The position numbers and the translations under genes were made by a program. Shown here piece after piece: positions 9,049 through 18,100 of a DNA stretch of 37,530 bases. The notes beneath the pieces were generated by a model, which searched no databases, was not told the origin of the DNA, and saw nothing but the letters and a program-made list of their open reading frames with translations. Source of the stretch: Planctomycetaceae bacterium (GTDB lineage: Bacteria; Planctomycetota; Planctomycetia; Planctomycetales; Planctomycetaceae); the NCBI GenBank assembly GCA_024742875.1, contig JANSXP010000070.1, forward strand, positions 1 to 37,530, written 5' to 3'. Every line of letters begins with the position of its first letter. Within the stretch, counting starts at the first letter, position 1.

Positions 9049-9861
9049 ATGACAACAAATCTGTTCGATCTTTCCGATGACGTGGCCGTAGTGATTGGCG
9101 GCACGGGCACTCTGGGTGGCGCGATGGCCGACGCACTGGCGGCGCACGGCGCCAAAATTGCCATTCTTGGGCGCAGCGAAGAACGTGGTGCCGCGCGGGT
9201 GAAAGAAATCGAGGCGGCCGGCGGGACGGCCATGTTTCATACGGCCGATGCGCTGAATCCGGAGACGCTGGTGACCGCCCGAGATGCCATCAACGCACAG
9301 CTGGGCAAAGTCAGTGTGCTGGTGAGCGCTGCTGGTGGCAACCACCCCGACGCCACGCTGCCGCCCGGCAGTGATTTCTGCAAACTGCCGCGTGATGCGT
9401 GGAACACCGTGTTTGACCTGAATCTGGTGGGTGGTTCTTTGCTGCCCGCTCAGGTGTTTGGGGAAACGATGCTGGAGACTGGCAGGGGAAGCATCATCAA
9501 TATTGCCTCCATGGCTGGCATGGTGCCGCTGTCCCGCGTTGTCGCTTACTCGGCGGCCAAGGCGGCCGTTCTGAATCTGACGCAGTTCCTGTCGCGAGAA
9601 TGGGCCACCAAAGGGGTGCGTGTGAATGCCATCAGCCCCGGTTTCTTTCCCGCGGAGCAAAACAAAGCGCTGCTGTTTAACGAAGACGGCACCTACACCG
9701 AACGCGGTGGTCAGATCATCGGTCACACACCCATGGCCCGTTTTGGCACGCCCGACGAACTGGCCGGCGCTGTTGTCTGGCTGGCTTCTCAGAAGGCGGC
9801 CGGATTTGTCACCGGTCAGAATATCGTGGTGGATGGTGGATTTATTTCCACAACGATCTGA
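9049..9861 (+). CDS. SDR-family NAD(P)-dependent oxidoreductase (sugar-acid type)
   Basis: A 270-residue short-chain dehydrogenase. The nucleotide-binding motif is GGTGTLGG (17-24). The catalytic residues are Ser154 (NIASM), Tyr167 and Lys171 (YSAAK). The C-terminal VTGQNIVVDGGF is typical of classical SDRs. The pattern, including GNHPDAT and a long FPAEQNKALLFNEDG loop, resembles SDRs annotated as D-mannonate oxidoreductase or gluconate 5-dehydrogenase, which interconvert keto- and hydroxy-hexonates; the exact substrate is not certain. It is divergent from the amylase and faces a sugar-acid dehydratase across the repeat cluster, which supports a role in sugar-acid use. Confidence 0.88.
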   Translation: MTTNLFDLSDDVAVVIGGTGTLGGAMADALAAHGAKIAILGRSEERGAARVKEIEAAGGTAMFHTADALNPETLVTARDAINAQLGKVSVLVSAAGGNHPDATLPPGSDFCKLPRDAWNTVFDLNLVGGSLLPAQVFGETMLETGRGSIINIASMAGMVPLSRVVAYSAAKAAVLNLTQFLSREWATKGVRVNAISPGFFPAEQNKALLFNEDGTYTERGGQIIGHTPMARFGTPDELAGAVVWLASQKAAGFVTGQNIVVDGGFISTTI

Positions 9862-9892
9862 TCAAGCCAGGGTTTAGGCAGACGGTAGAGAC

Positions 9893-9922
9893 ACGGCCGC
9901 AAAGTGGATTCTTTGCGGCCGT
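9893..9922 (+). terminator. Perfect 12-bp inverted repeat downstream of the SDR gene
   Basis: ACGGCCGCAAAG at 9893-9904 is exactly complementary to CTTTGCGGCCGT at 9911-9922, leaving a 6-base loop. It begins 31 bases after the SDR stop. There is no run of T after the stem, so it is not a classical intrinsic terminator; it could slow polymerase, protect the 3' end of the mRNA, or be a protein site. It overlaps a potential GTG start at 9904 for the next gene, which is one reason to prefer a later start there. Confidence 0.4.
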
Positions 9923-9981
9923 ATCGCTGCGCTGACAAACGTCTGGCCGCTCCGCGAAGCCAAAGTAGACGGGCGAGAGCA

Positions 9982-10335
9982 TTGCTGCAGCTGATTTTGT
10001 TTGCCGTCGAATTCGCGGTGATGATCCTGTGCCTGCCGTTCTATCTGGTCGTTGTGCCCCTGATGATATGGCAGGAGACTCGCATCGCTGGAAAAATTCG
10101 CCAGCTTGTGTGCGGCCATTGTGATGCACGGCTCGATGGTGTCAGCAGACGGATGGTTCTTCGCTGCGGCGTGAAAAAAAGACTGTCTCCCGGTGCCGTG
10201 ATCGACTGGGAACGCCAACCGGCCTGGATGGTGAAGTGTCCTCAATGCCAGCAGGATGTCTTCTTCAATCGCAAATTGCGACAGGTCCCGGTGCCAGCAG
10301 CGAAATGCAACAGCGGATCAGCTCAAAGACGTTAA
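9982..10335 (+). CDS. Small membrane protein with zinc-ribbon-like cysteines
   Basis: About 117 residues from a TTG at 9982, preceded by GGGCGAG. A GTG at 9904 in the same frame would add 26 residues but lies inside the inverted repeat. Residues 1-29 form one hydrophobic segment (MLQLILFAVEFAVMILCLPF and beyond). The soluble part then carries two CxxC pairs, CGHC and CPQC, about 45 residues apart, as in a metal-binding ribbon. The family is not recognised. The pairing of a membrane anchor with a zinc ribbon suggests a small assembly or regulatory protein at the membrane, but no function can be assigned. It follows the SDR gene on the same strand. Confidence 0.55.
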   Translation: MLQLILFAVEFAVMILCLPFYLVVVPLMIWQETRIAGKIRQLVCGHCDARLDGVSRRMVLRCGVKKRLSPGAVIDWERQPAWMVKCPQCQQDVFFNRKLRQVPVPAAKCNSGSAQRR

Positions 10336-10381
10336 ACGCAGTGACGTCCTTCTTCGTACTCACGCTCGACGCTGTGGTGCA

Positions 10382-10740
10382 GCGACTCGCGGCAGTCCGG
10401 CCTGTCATGGAGGCGCGGCGCCACCTGTGTTGTCGTAGCGAACAATGAGAGCGACTCGGCGCAGAGGTTATCCATTTTCATCGATGTACCACGCGTCGGT
10501 CCGTCGCGACTCGCGGCTTGAAGCGCGGTGCCGCTTGTATTGTTGAAGCGAACAACGAGAGCGACTCGGCGCAGCGACGTGCCACACAGATGCGACACTT
10601 CCACGCCATCGTCCGCCGCGACTCGCGGCTCGAAGCGCGGTGCCACCTGTGTTGTCATAGCGAACAACGAGAGCGACTCGGCGCAGAGACGCCCCATTTT
10701 TCTCGACGCACCACGCCATGGTCTGCCGCGACTCGCGGCC
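10382..10740. repeat. Three tandem copies of a 110-124 bp palindrome-bearing repeat
   Basis: Copies begin at 10382, 10506 and 10618 with GCGACTCGCGG, and a fragment of a fourth begins at 10728. Each full copy contains the same ordered blocks: a GCGCGG(C/T)GCC(A/G)C(C/T)TGT block, then AGCGAACAA(C/T)GAGAGCG followed by ACTCGGCGCAG, and near the end CCACGC(C/G). The junctions of the later copies form GCCGCGA-C-TCGCGGC, a near-perfect palindrome with 7-base arms. Middle parts differ more than the blocks. Open frames through the repeats exist on both strands but look like translation of the repeat itself. The cluster fills the gap between the convergent small membrane gene and the dehydratase gene, and the last fragment ends just after the dehydratase stop. 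Confidence 0.85.
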
Positions 10741-10745
10741 CGCGG

Positions 10746-12482
10746 CTAGTGGATGCTGGGGTCGGGGTCCTGGCTGCCGTCGGCGTGGAGGAAGCGGAAG
10801 TCGCAGCCGACGTTGGCCTGTGTGGTTTCTTCGAAGTAGAGCTTGCCGTAGCCGCGGGTGAAGCGGTTTTTGGGGGCCGTCCATGCGGCGCGACGAGCGG
10901 TGAGTTCGTCGTCGGAGACTTCCAGTTGCAGCGTGCGGTTTTCGACATCGAGGGTAATCATGTCGCCATTCTGGACGAAAGCCAGTGGACCGCCGACGAA
11001 GGACTCGGGAGCGACGTGCAGGACACAGGCGCCGTAGCTGGTGCCGCTCATGCGGGCGTCGCTGATACGGACCATATCGCGAACGCCCTGTTCGAGGAGG
11101 TAGTTGGGGATCGGCAGCATGCCCCATTCCGGGATGCCCGGAGCGCCCAGGGGGCCAGCGTTTTGCAGGACGACGATGTGATCTTTGGTGAGGGCCAATG
11201 CCGGATCGTGAATGCGGGCTTTGAGGTCGGGATAGTTTTTGAAGACGACGGCGGGACCGCGATGAGAGTGTAGCTGCGACTCGGCGGCCGCCGGTTTGAT
11301 GACGGCGCCGTCGGGGCAGAGGTTGCCGCGGAGGACGGCCAGGCTGTTCTTTTCGCAGATGGGATTGGTGCGAATGCGGATGACGTCGTCGTCGTAAACT
11401 TCGGCCCCGGCGATGGCTTCGCCCAGTGTGGTGCCGGCGACGTTGGGGGCGTCGAGTTTGAGCAGATCCGAGATACGGGCCAGCAGACCACGCAGTCCGC
11501 CGGCGTCGAAGAAGTCTCCCATGACGTATTTGCCGGCGGGGCGGATGTTGCCAATGACGGGCGTGGTCTGGGAGAGTTCGTCGAAGCGTTCCAGTGGCAG
11601 AGGCACCTGGGCACGACCGGCCATCGCCATCAGGTGCACGATGGCGTTGGTCGATCCGCCGATGGACATGAGTGTGGTGACGGCGTTATCGAACGCGTCG
11701 GCCGTCATGATTTCGGTGGGGGTGACGTTGTACCACGCCAGTTCGACGGCCTGTCGACCGGTGGACGACGCCATGCGGGAGTGCGAGGAGTGCGTGGCGG
11801 GAACGGAGGCTGACCCGGGCAGCGCCATGCCCATCGCTTCGGCCAGTGAGGTCATGGTGGAGGCGGTGCCCATGGTCATGCAGTGTCCCGGGGAGGCGGC
11901 GATGTGATCTTCAAGCTGACACCATTCTTCGCAGCCAAGTCGCCCTGCCCCGCGTTCAGCCCAGTATTTCCAGACGTCACTGCCACTGCCGAGGGAATCA
12001 CCTCGCCAGCTGGTTTTATTCATCGGGCCGCCAGGCATGAAAATGGACGGCACATTGGCGCTGAGGGCCCCCATGAGCAGCGCGGGAGTGGTTTTGTCGC
12101 AGCCCCCCATGAGCACGGCCGCATCGATGGGGTAGGTCCGCAGCACTTCCTCGGCTTCCATGGCCAGGAAGTTGCGATAGTACATGGACGTCGGCTTCAT
12201 GAAGGTTTCTGACAACCCCATGACGGGCACTTCCACGGGAAAGCCGCCGGCCTGCCAGACGCCGCGTTTGACTTCTTCGACGCGCTGTTTGAAGTGCGCG
12301 TGACAGCTGATCAGGTCATTCCATGTGTTGAGGATGCCGATGACCGGCTTGCCTTCGAATTCCTCGGTGCCGAAGCCTGACTGCTTCTGGCGGGAGCGAT
12401 GTCCGAAGGATCGCAGATCATCGGGGCCGAAGTATCGATAACTGCGCAGTTGTTCGACGGGGCGTTTCGAACGTCCGAACAT
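10746..12482 (-). CDS. IlvD/Edd-family sugar-acid dehydratase (L-arabinonate dehydratase-like)
   Basis: A 578-residue iron-sulfur dehydratase. Length and motifs fit the pentonate/hexonate branch better than dihydroxy-acid dehydratase of branched-chain amino-acid synthesis. The cluster ligands are Cys60 (DLISCHAH), Cys128 (MGGCDKTTP) and Cys201 (SPGHCMTMGTAS), nearly the numbering of L-arabinonate dehydratase. The catalytic serine is Ser479 in SDARMSG. The enzyme would remove water from an aldonic acid to give a 2-keto-3-deoxy acid in the cytoplasm. It converges on an SDR gene that may handle related sugar acids. It lies 172 bases downstream of the adenylate kinase gene on the same strand. The exact substrate remains open. 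Confidence 0.9.
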   Translation of the reverse strand: MFGRSKRPVEQLRSYRYFGPDDLRSFGHRSRQKQSGFGTEEFEGKPVIGILNTWNDLISCHAHFKQRVEEVKRGVWQAGGFPVEVPVMGLSETFMKPTSMYYRNFLAMEAEEVLRTYPIDAAVLMGGCDKTTPALLMGALSANVPSIFMPGGPMNKTSWRGDSLGSGSDVWKYWAERGAGRLGCEEWCQLEDHIAASPGHCMTMGTASTMTSLAEAMGMALPGSASVPATHSSHSRMASSTGRQAVELAWYNVTPTEIMTADAFDNAVTTLMSIGGSTNAIVHLMAMAGRAQVPLPLERFDELSQTTPVIGNIRPAGKYVMGDFFDAGGLRGLLARISDLLKLDAPNVAGTTLGEAIAGAEVYDDDVIRIRTNPICEKNSLAVLRGNLCPDGAVIKPAAAESQLHSHRGPAVVFKNYPDLKARIHDPALALTKDHIVVLQNAGPLGAPGIPEWGMLPIPNYLLEQGVRDMVRISDARMSGTSYGACVLHVAPESFVGGPLAFVQNGDMITLDVENRTLQLEVSDDELTARRAAWTAPKNRFTRGYGKLYFEETTQANVGCDFRFLHADGSQDPDPSIH

Positions 12483-12654
12483 ACGTGACTCGCTGGTTTG
12501 TAGCGGAGTCGTCGCTGTCCGACTGACGCCGCGATTCCGGTGGCGGGAGGGGACGGCCGAGTGCGCTGGGCGGAACGCAGAGTGCAGCGCGCAGACGAAC
12601 CATCAGACCAGAGTTTAGAAACTTCACGTCCTGTTTGCACGGAGCACGCATCGC

Positions 12655-13275
12655 CTAGTTGTTGGCGAGGAAGTGTTCGTTCTGCACGGGGATCGTGATG
12701 TTGAGGATGGAGCGGAGCACTTCGGCCGGAGATCCGTTGCAGTCGACCTTGTGGATGATGGCCGGATCGTACTTGCTGAGCACGGGCGCGGTGACTTCTT
12801 CATAGAGGTCAAAGCGGCGACGAATGATGTCTTCGTTGGCGTCGTCGGTGCGGTTTTCGCGGATGGCGCGACGACGGATGCGGTGGATCATGTCTTCCTG
12901 GTCACTGCACTCCAGGTAAATCACACGATGGATTTCCAGGTACTCTTTGACGATTTCGACCTGATCCACATTTCGCGGCATGCCGTCCAGCACGAGCAGG
13001 TCTTCCCGCGGTTTGTACCACGACAGGGCCACGTAGGCGTCAACGGCTTTCTTCCAGATCTTCATGGTGAGCGGATTCGGCACCAGTTCACCACGAGAGA
13101 TGTAGTCGTAGACTTCACGGCCGTCGGCGGATCCGATGTCGATAGAACGAAACACATCACCGACAGACAGGTGAAAGAAGCCAGGGATATTGGCCAGAAT
13201 CTTGCCCTGTGTTCCCTTGCCCACGCCCGGAGGGCCGAACAGCAGCACGCAGCGGTATCGGTTGTCTTTGGTCAT
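12655..13275 (-). CDS. Adenylate kinase-like nucleoside monophosphate kinase
   Basis: A 206-residue kinase that transfers phosphate between ATP and a nucleoside monophosphate. The P-loop is GPPGVGKGTQ (residues 14-23). The NMP-binding LSVGDVFRS and the LDGMPRN motif follow. The lid is short: RRRAIRENRTDDANEDIIRRRF, without the long inserted lid of most bacterial Adk. In this it looks more like AK1 or UMP/CMP kinases. The NMP-binding helix is also divergent, with DVFRSIDIGSADG where Adk usually has a DxLR motif. Adenylate kinase is the most economical call, but UMP/CMP specificity is possible. The promoter region upstream has two palindromes. Confidence 0.85.
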   Translation of the reverse strand: MTKDNRYRCVLLFGPPGVGKGTQGKILANIPGFFHLSVGDVFRSIDIGSADGREVYDYISRGELVPNPLTMKIWKKAVDAYVALSWYKPREDLLVLDGMPRNVDQVEIVKEYLEIHRVIYLECSDQEDMIHRIRRRAIRENRTDDANEDIIRRRFDLYEEVTAPVLSKYDPAIIHKVDCNGSPAEVLRSILNITIPVQNEHFLANN

Positions 13276-13701
13276 CGGTGTTCACACTTTCTTCACAAAA
13301 TGCACCACGAAGTATTACACCACTTCGTCTGTTGCAACAGAACGACCGTCGCCAGACCTGAACGATTCTCTTTTTCCGTAAACGCCGCGGGGAGCAACGA
13401 AGTCGCCCGGACATTGAGTCGACGGGAATGCTCCGTTTCGGACGGCAATTCGGCATAATTTGCGCGGTTCATCGTGCCCGTGCAGCGTGGGCGGGAGCCA
13501 CGGACGCCGGTCGGCGACAGGGACATTCTGCCCCGATCTGCCAGGTGGATCGTTCACGCGATCAGTCTCGCACACCGTGGGGCGCCTGGCGTCGCCAGCG
13601 GAGTCTGGCCCGGATGCCCGGCCTCTGCTGGCGATCCCTGCTGTGAGGATCGCTGCTGGAACTGCGGTCTTGCGATCGGGGCCGGGGGGCTGTGTCGGAA
13701 C
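13276..13701. other. Gene-free stretch between kinase gene and DUF1501 gene
   Basis: This 426-base gap holds the palindromes at 13307-13341 and otherwise only short open frames with no recognisable protein sequence. A compact palindrome CTGGCGTCGCCAG occurs in the middle of the gap. Since the DUF1501 gene ends at its right side and the kinase begins at its left on the same strand, it should contain the end of one transcript and the promoter of the next. Confidence 0.5.
13307..13341 (-). promoter_or_regulatory. Two adjoining palindromes upstream of the nucleotide kinase gene
   Basis: ACGAAGT (13307-13313) and ACTTCGT (13322-13328) are an exact inverted repeat with an 8-base spacer. Overlapping its end by one base is TCTGTTGCAACAGA (13328-13341), a perfect 14-base palindrome. 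They lie 32-66 bases before the kinase start, where a repressor or activator would bind. No clear -35/-10 pair was identified. The identity of any regulator is unknown. Confidence 0.35.
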
Positions 13702-15168
13702 TTATCCCAGCAGTGGAGTCAGCACTTCCCCGTGGACGTCGGTGAGCCGGAATCGTCGCCCCTGATAACGGTAGGTTAGCTGTTTGTGGTTCATTCCCAT
13801 CAGGTGCAGCAGTGTGGCGTGCAGGTCGTGGACGGACACGCCGTTTTCCTGGACGTTGTAACACCAGTCGTCAGTTTGCCCGTAGCTGGTTCCCGCTTTG
13901 ACGCCCCCTCCGGCAAACCACATGGTGAAGCAGCGCGGATGATGATCGCGTCCGAAGTTGGTGCCCAGTTTGCCCTGGCAATAGTTGGTGCGGCCAAACT
14001 CTCCGCCCCAAATCACGAGCGTATCGTCCAGCAACCCTCGCTGTTTCAGATCCTGCACCAGCGCAGCGGATGCCTGATCCGTTTCTTTGGCCTGCCGGGC
14101 AATGCCGCCTGGCAATCCGCCATGCTGGTCCCAGCCGGGGTGATACAACTGCACAAAGCGAACTCCCTTTTCGCACAGTCGCCGGGCCAGCAGGCAGTTG
14201 GCGGCGAAGGTGCCTGGCTTGCGGGAGTCTTCTCCATACATTTCGAAGACATGGTCGGGTTCGGAGGTGACATCGGTGACGTCCGGGATGGACGACTGCA
14301 TGCGAAATGCCAGTTCGTGCTGCGCGATTTCCGTCTCCAGCGCAGGGTCCATGATCTGCGCAGTCTGATTGCGATGCAGCGCCTGCAGTGCGTCCAGCAT
14401 CCGCCGCTTGGTTGGTGCGTTAATGCCCTGAGGATTGTTGACGTACAGCACCGGTTCGTCGCCTGCGCGAAAGCGAACGCCCTGATAGCGGGATGGCAGA
14501 AAACCGCTGCCCCACAGGCGGGAGACCAGCGGCTGACCACCTTTGTTGCGTGTGACCATCACGACAAACGCGGGCAGGTTGCTGTTTTCTGTGCCCAGAC
14601 CATAGTCCAGCCACGCGCCCATGCTGGGACGTCCGGGGAATTGACTGCCGGTCTGCATAAATGTGACACCGGGACCATGGTTGATGGCCGGCGTGTTCAT
14701 GCTTTTCACAAAGCACAGGTCATCGGCAATTTCAGCGGTATGGGGCAGCAGAGAGCTTAGCCAGGCGCCGCTGTGGCCGTGCTGCTGAAACTCAAATGGC
14801 GAGCCGACCAGAGGCAGCGAAGCCTGATTGCCGCTCATGGCCGTCAGACGCTGTCCGCGGCGAACATCCTCGGGCAGTTCCTGTCCCTGCATTTTGTTCA
14901 GCAGTGGCTTGTAGTCGTACAGGTCCATCTGCGAGGGACCGCCACTTTGAAACAAATAGATGATCCGTTTGGCCTTCACCGGGGGCACGGCCAGGGCGTC
15001 GCTTTCACCTGCAGGAGCGGTCGACGCGGCGGACGCCTGGTCCGACAGCAGGCTGGACAGCGCCAGACTGCCGAAACCCATTCCAAACTGCTGCAGTACA
15101 GCGCGGCGCGACATAGCCTGCGGATTGGTGAAACCCGTGCAGAGAGAACCTGGTATCTGTGGTGACAT
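13702..15168 (-). CDS. DUF1501 family exported protein
   Basis: A 488-residue protein of the alkaline-phosphatase/sulfatase superfamily-related DUF1501 family, abundant in planctomycetes. The ATG at 15168 is preferred because CGAGG lies just before it; it starts 12 bases after the stop of the DUF1549/1553 gene. A twin-arginine signal is visible at about residues 19-50: MSRRAVLQQFGMGFGSLALSSLL, then an Ala-rich cleavage region. Typical DUF1501 blocks include FQSGGPSQMDLYDYKP, MNTPAINHGPGVTFMQTG, HPGWDQHGG and WGGEFGRTNYCQG, whose His/Asp residues are candidate metal ligands. The function of the family is not established; the DUF1501 and DUF1549/1553 pair is typical of planctomycetes and often linked to polysaccharide use, but nothing here shows a substrate. 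Confidence 0.92.
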   Translation of the reverse strand: MSPQIPGSLCTGFTNPQAMSRRAVLQQFGMGFGSLALSSLLSDQASAASTAPAGESDALAVPPVKAKRIIYLFQSGGPSQMDLYDYKPLLNKMQGQELPEDVRRGQRLTAMSGNQASLPLVGSPFEFQQHGHSGAWLSSLLPHTAEIADDLCFVKSMNTPAINHGPGVTFMQTGSQFPGRPSMGAWLDYGLGTENSNLPAFVVMVTRNKGGQPLVSRLWGSGFLPSRYQGVRFRAGDEPVLYVNNPQGINAPTKRRMLDALQALHRNQTAQIMDPALETEIAQHELAFRMQSSIPDVTDVTSEPDHVFEMYGEDSRKPGTFAANCLLARRLCEKGVRFVQLYHPGWDQHGGLPGGIARQAKETDQASAALVQDLKQRGLLDDTLVIWGGEFGRTNYCQGKLGTNFGRDHHPRCFTMWFAGGGVKAGTSYGQTDDWCYNVQENGVSVHDLHATLLHLMGMNHKQLTYRYQGRRFRLTDVHGEVLTPLLG

Positions 15169-15179
15169 GGGAAGCCTCG

Positions 15180-18100
15180 TTATCTTTTCATCATGCATTC
15201 GTCGAATGCAAACAGCGTGTTGGCGATGCTGGCCCAGGCAGCCAGTCGCGATTGATCAGGGGAGTCGTCAATTTTGAGTTGCCCGACGGTGAGGTATTTG
15301 GCGGCAGCAGCAGGATCGGTCTGAAAATGTTCCCGCTGGCTGAGCAGCAGATCCGTCAGGATTTCTTTGTCCGCCTCTGTTGGATATCGGCTGGTGAGCA
15401 GGCGAAACATGTCCACAAGGATGGCCGCGTCGTCGTCCCCGTGTTTGGTCATCAGCCGTGCCGCCAGGCTGCGTCCGGCTTCCACGAATTGCGGCCCGTT
15501 GAGCACGACGAGTGCCTGCAGCGGAGAAGCTGTGCGTTCCCGCTGCACGCGGCAGACTTCTCGTTTGGAGGCATCCAGCGCCATCATCACGGGCGCAGGG
15601 GCCGTTCGTTTCCAGTAGGTATACAGACTGCGACGGTAGAGCCCCGGGCCGGTATCGGGTTTGGCAGGTTTGAACGACGCAGCCAGTTCGTAAGGTCTGG
15701 CCGGGGCGCCGCCGATGCTGTCGGTCATCAGACCACAGACAAACAGGGCGTTGTCACGCAGGCTTTCGGCCGTCAGACGATAGACGGGCGCCCGAGCCCA
15801 CAGCATATTGTCCGGATCTGCCGCCAGCAGTTCTTCGCTGCAGCGGCTGCTCTGGCGATAGGTGGCGGACATCATGATCTGCTTGAGTAGTCGTTTCAGA
15901 TTCCAGTTGTGAGTGCGGAAATCACTGGCCAGCCAGTCGAGCAGATCAGGATGCGTGGGCACCATCCCCTGGCTGCCAAAGTCTTCCGGAGTCCGCACCA
16001 GTCCGCTGCCCATCAGCAGCTGCCAGTAGCGATTGACGGCCACACGTGCGGTCAGCGGATGCTCGTCAGAGACGAGCCAGCGGGCCAGTCCCATGCGATT
16101 GGCCGGCATGCCTTCCGACATGGGGGGCAGCCAGGTCGGAGTCTCGGAGGCCACCTCATCGGCCGGGGCGTCGTAGGCTCCGCGGCTGAGGACGAACGCC
16201 TGGCGAGGCTCAGACCGTTCCCGCATGATCATGATTTCCTGCAGAGCATTCTGCAGGTCGTTGTACTTCTGACGCGCAACGCGAACTGCTTCAATCAGCT
16301 TGCCCGACTCCGGACTGCCGTACCGGCGACAGAAGGCAGCCAGGTCTGCGGCGTCGAAATCGCCTGGCGCGGTCGCGATGTCAGCAGCAAGCTGATCGAC
16401 CGCCCGGCCGCGATGAAGCTGAAAGATTTCCAGGGCTGACAGTTCGCGGTCGTAAACCTCAAAATCGTCGACCTGTCCACCGGCAAAGCCGACGTCACGA
16501 AACCTTTGTCCGATCGCAATGTTGTCTCCGCCACCGCCGGTAATGTTCTTGTAAAGATTGTCACGCACAACGCGCGTCTGACACGGCTGACCATTACACC
16601 ACAGCTGCAGTCCGGCCGCTGTGGAGGAGCCATCCCATGTGACGCCAACATGAATCCATTCGTTGAGCGGCAGCGGATCGACGGCCTGAATGCGGATGGC
16701 GTTGCCCGGCCAGAAGTGGATCAGCGCGGCGCTCAGGCGACCGTCTTCAATAAGCAGTTCGTAGCCGCGACTGGCCGCATCGGTCCAGGCGCGGGACCTG
16801 TGGAAGACGACACACCGTTCGAACGTCTTCGGCGTCTTCAGCCAGGTGGAAACGGAAAATGGCTGCGAGCGACGAAAATTCCCCGCGCCCACATTGATGC
16901 CGTTATCGCCTGTCAACTCAACCGCTTTTCCGCTGCGGCCGTCAACGGCCCGGTTGCCGTGCATGTTGCCGTCTTCAAACGTCAGGCTGGCGACAGGGCC
17001 ACTTAGCTTCACCTTGCGGACGTCGGCGTCTGCCGGAGCGGAGGCGAGAAAGTCAGCCAGCGATCGTTCGGCCCGGACCTGTTCCGCATGTGCAGATTTT
17101 AGCGCCGCTGCCTGCTGATCGTTTGGCAAACGGAGTGTTGGTGTTGGTACCGAACTGGTGAAATAGGAATAAAGCCCCGCTTCGTCGATGTTGTTGAAGA
17201 AGGAGAAAAACTGATAGTACTCTCGCTGAGAGATGGGATCGTACTTGTGATCGTGGCAGCGAGCGCATTCGAGTGTGAGACCCAGGAAAGCGGTCGACAT
17301 CGTCTGGGCGCGGTCGGCCACGTACTCCACACGAAATTCTTCGGGCACACTGCCGCCTTCCACCTTCTGCGGATGCAGGCGGTTGAACGTGGTGGCCAGA
17401 ATCTGATCTTTCGTCGCGCCGGGAATGAGGTCTCCGGCCAGTTGCTCGATAATGAACTGATCGTATGGCAGGTTGCCGTTGAACGCGCGAATCACCCAGT
17501 CCCGCCAGGGCCAGACATAGCGGTCGCGGTCCTGCTGGTATCCATAGGTGTCGCTGTAGCGGGCGACGTCCAGCCATTCAGACGTCATGCGTTCGCCAAA
17601 GCGAGGCGACGCCAGCAGCCGATCGACCACTTTCTCCCAGGCGCTGGGGGACTGGTCGGCCACAAAATCGTCGATTTCCTGCAGCGTGGGAGGCAGACCC
17701 GTCAGGTCAAATGTGGCGCGGCGGATGAGGCGTGTTTTGACAGCCTCTGTGCTGTGCGGAATGCCGCGTCTTTCCAGTTGGGACAGGATAAAGTAATCGA
17801 TTGGTGTGCGGCACCAGTCCGCGTTTTTTACGGTTGGGATTTCCGGTTTGCGGATGGGCTCGAAGGACCAGTGCCCTTTCCACTCGGCTCCTTCGCTGAT
17901 CCATTGCTTCAGTAACGCTTTTTCTTCACTGTTGAGCGAAAGTCCGGAGTCCGCAGGCGGCATCAGCAGGTCGGAATCCGCGGAGTTGATCCGTTGCAGC
18001 ATTTCGCTGGCTTCGGGTTTGCCGGCGGTGATGGCGTGCAGCGTGTCGTCAGAGGCCAGTACGGCAAAGGCCCCCTCTTTGGTGTCCAGGCGGAGATCGG

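Noticed and set aside
10518-11273. Long plus-strand open frame across the repeats and into the dehydratase gene
   Set aside because: It is antisense to a clear dehydratase gene and its N-terminal part is a translation of the repeat; there is no ribosome-binding site.
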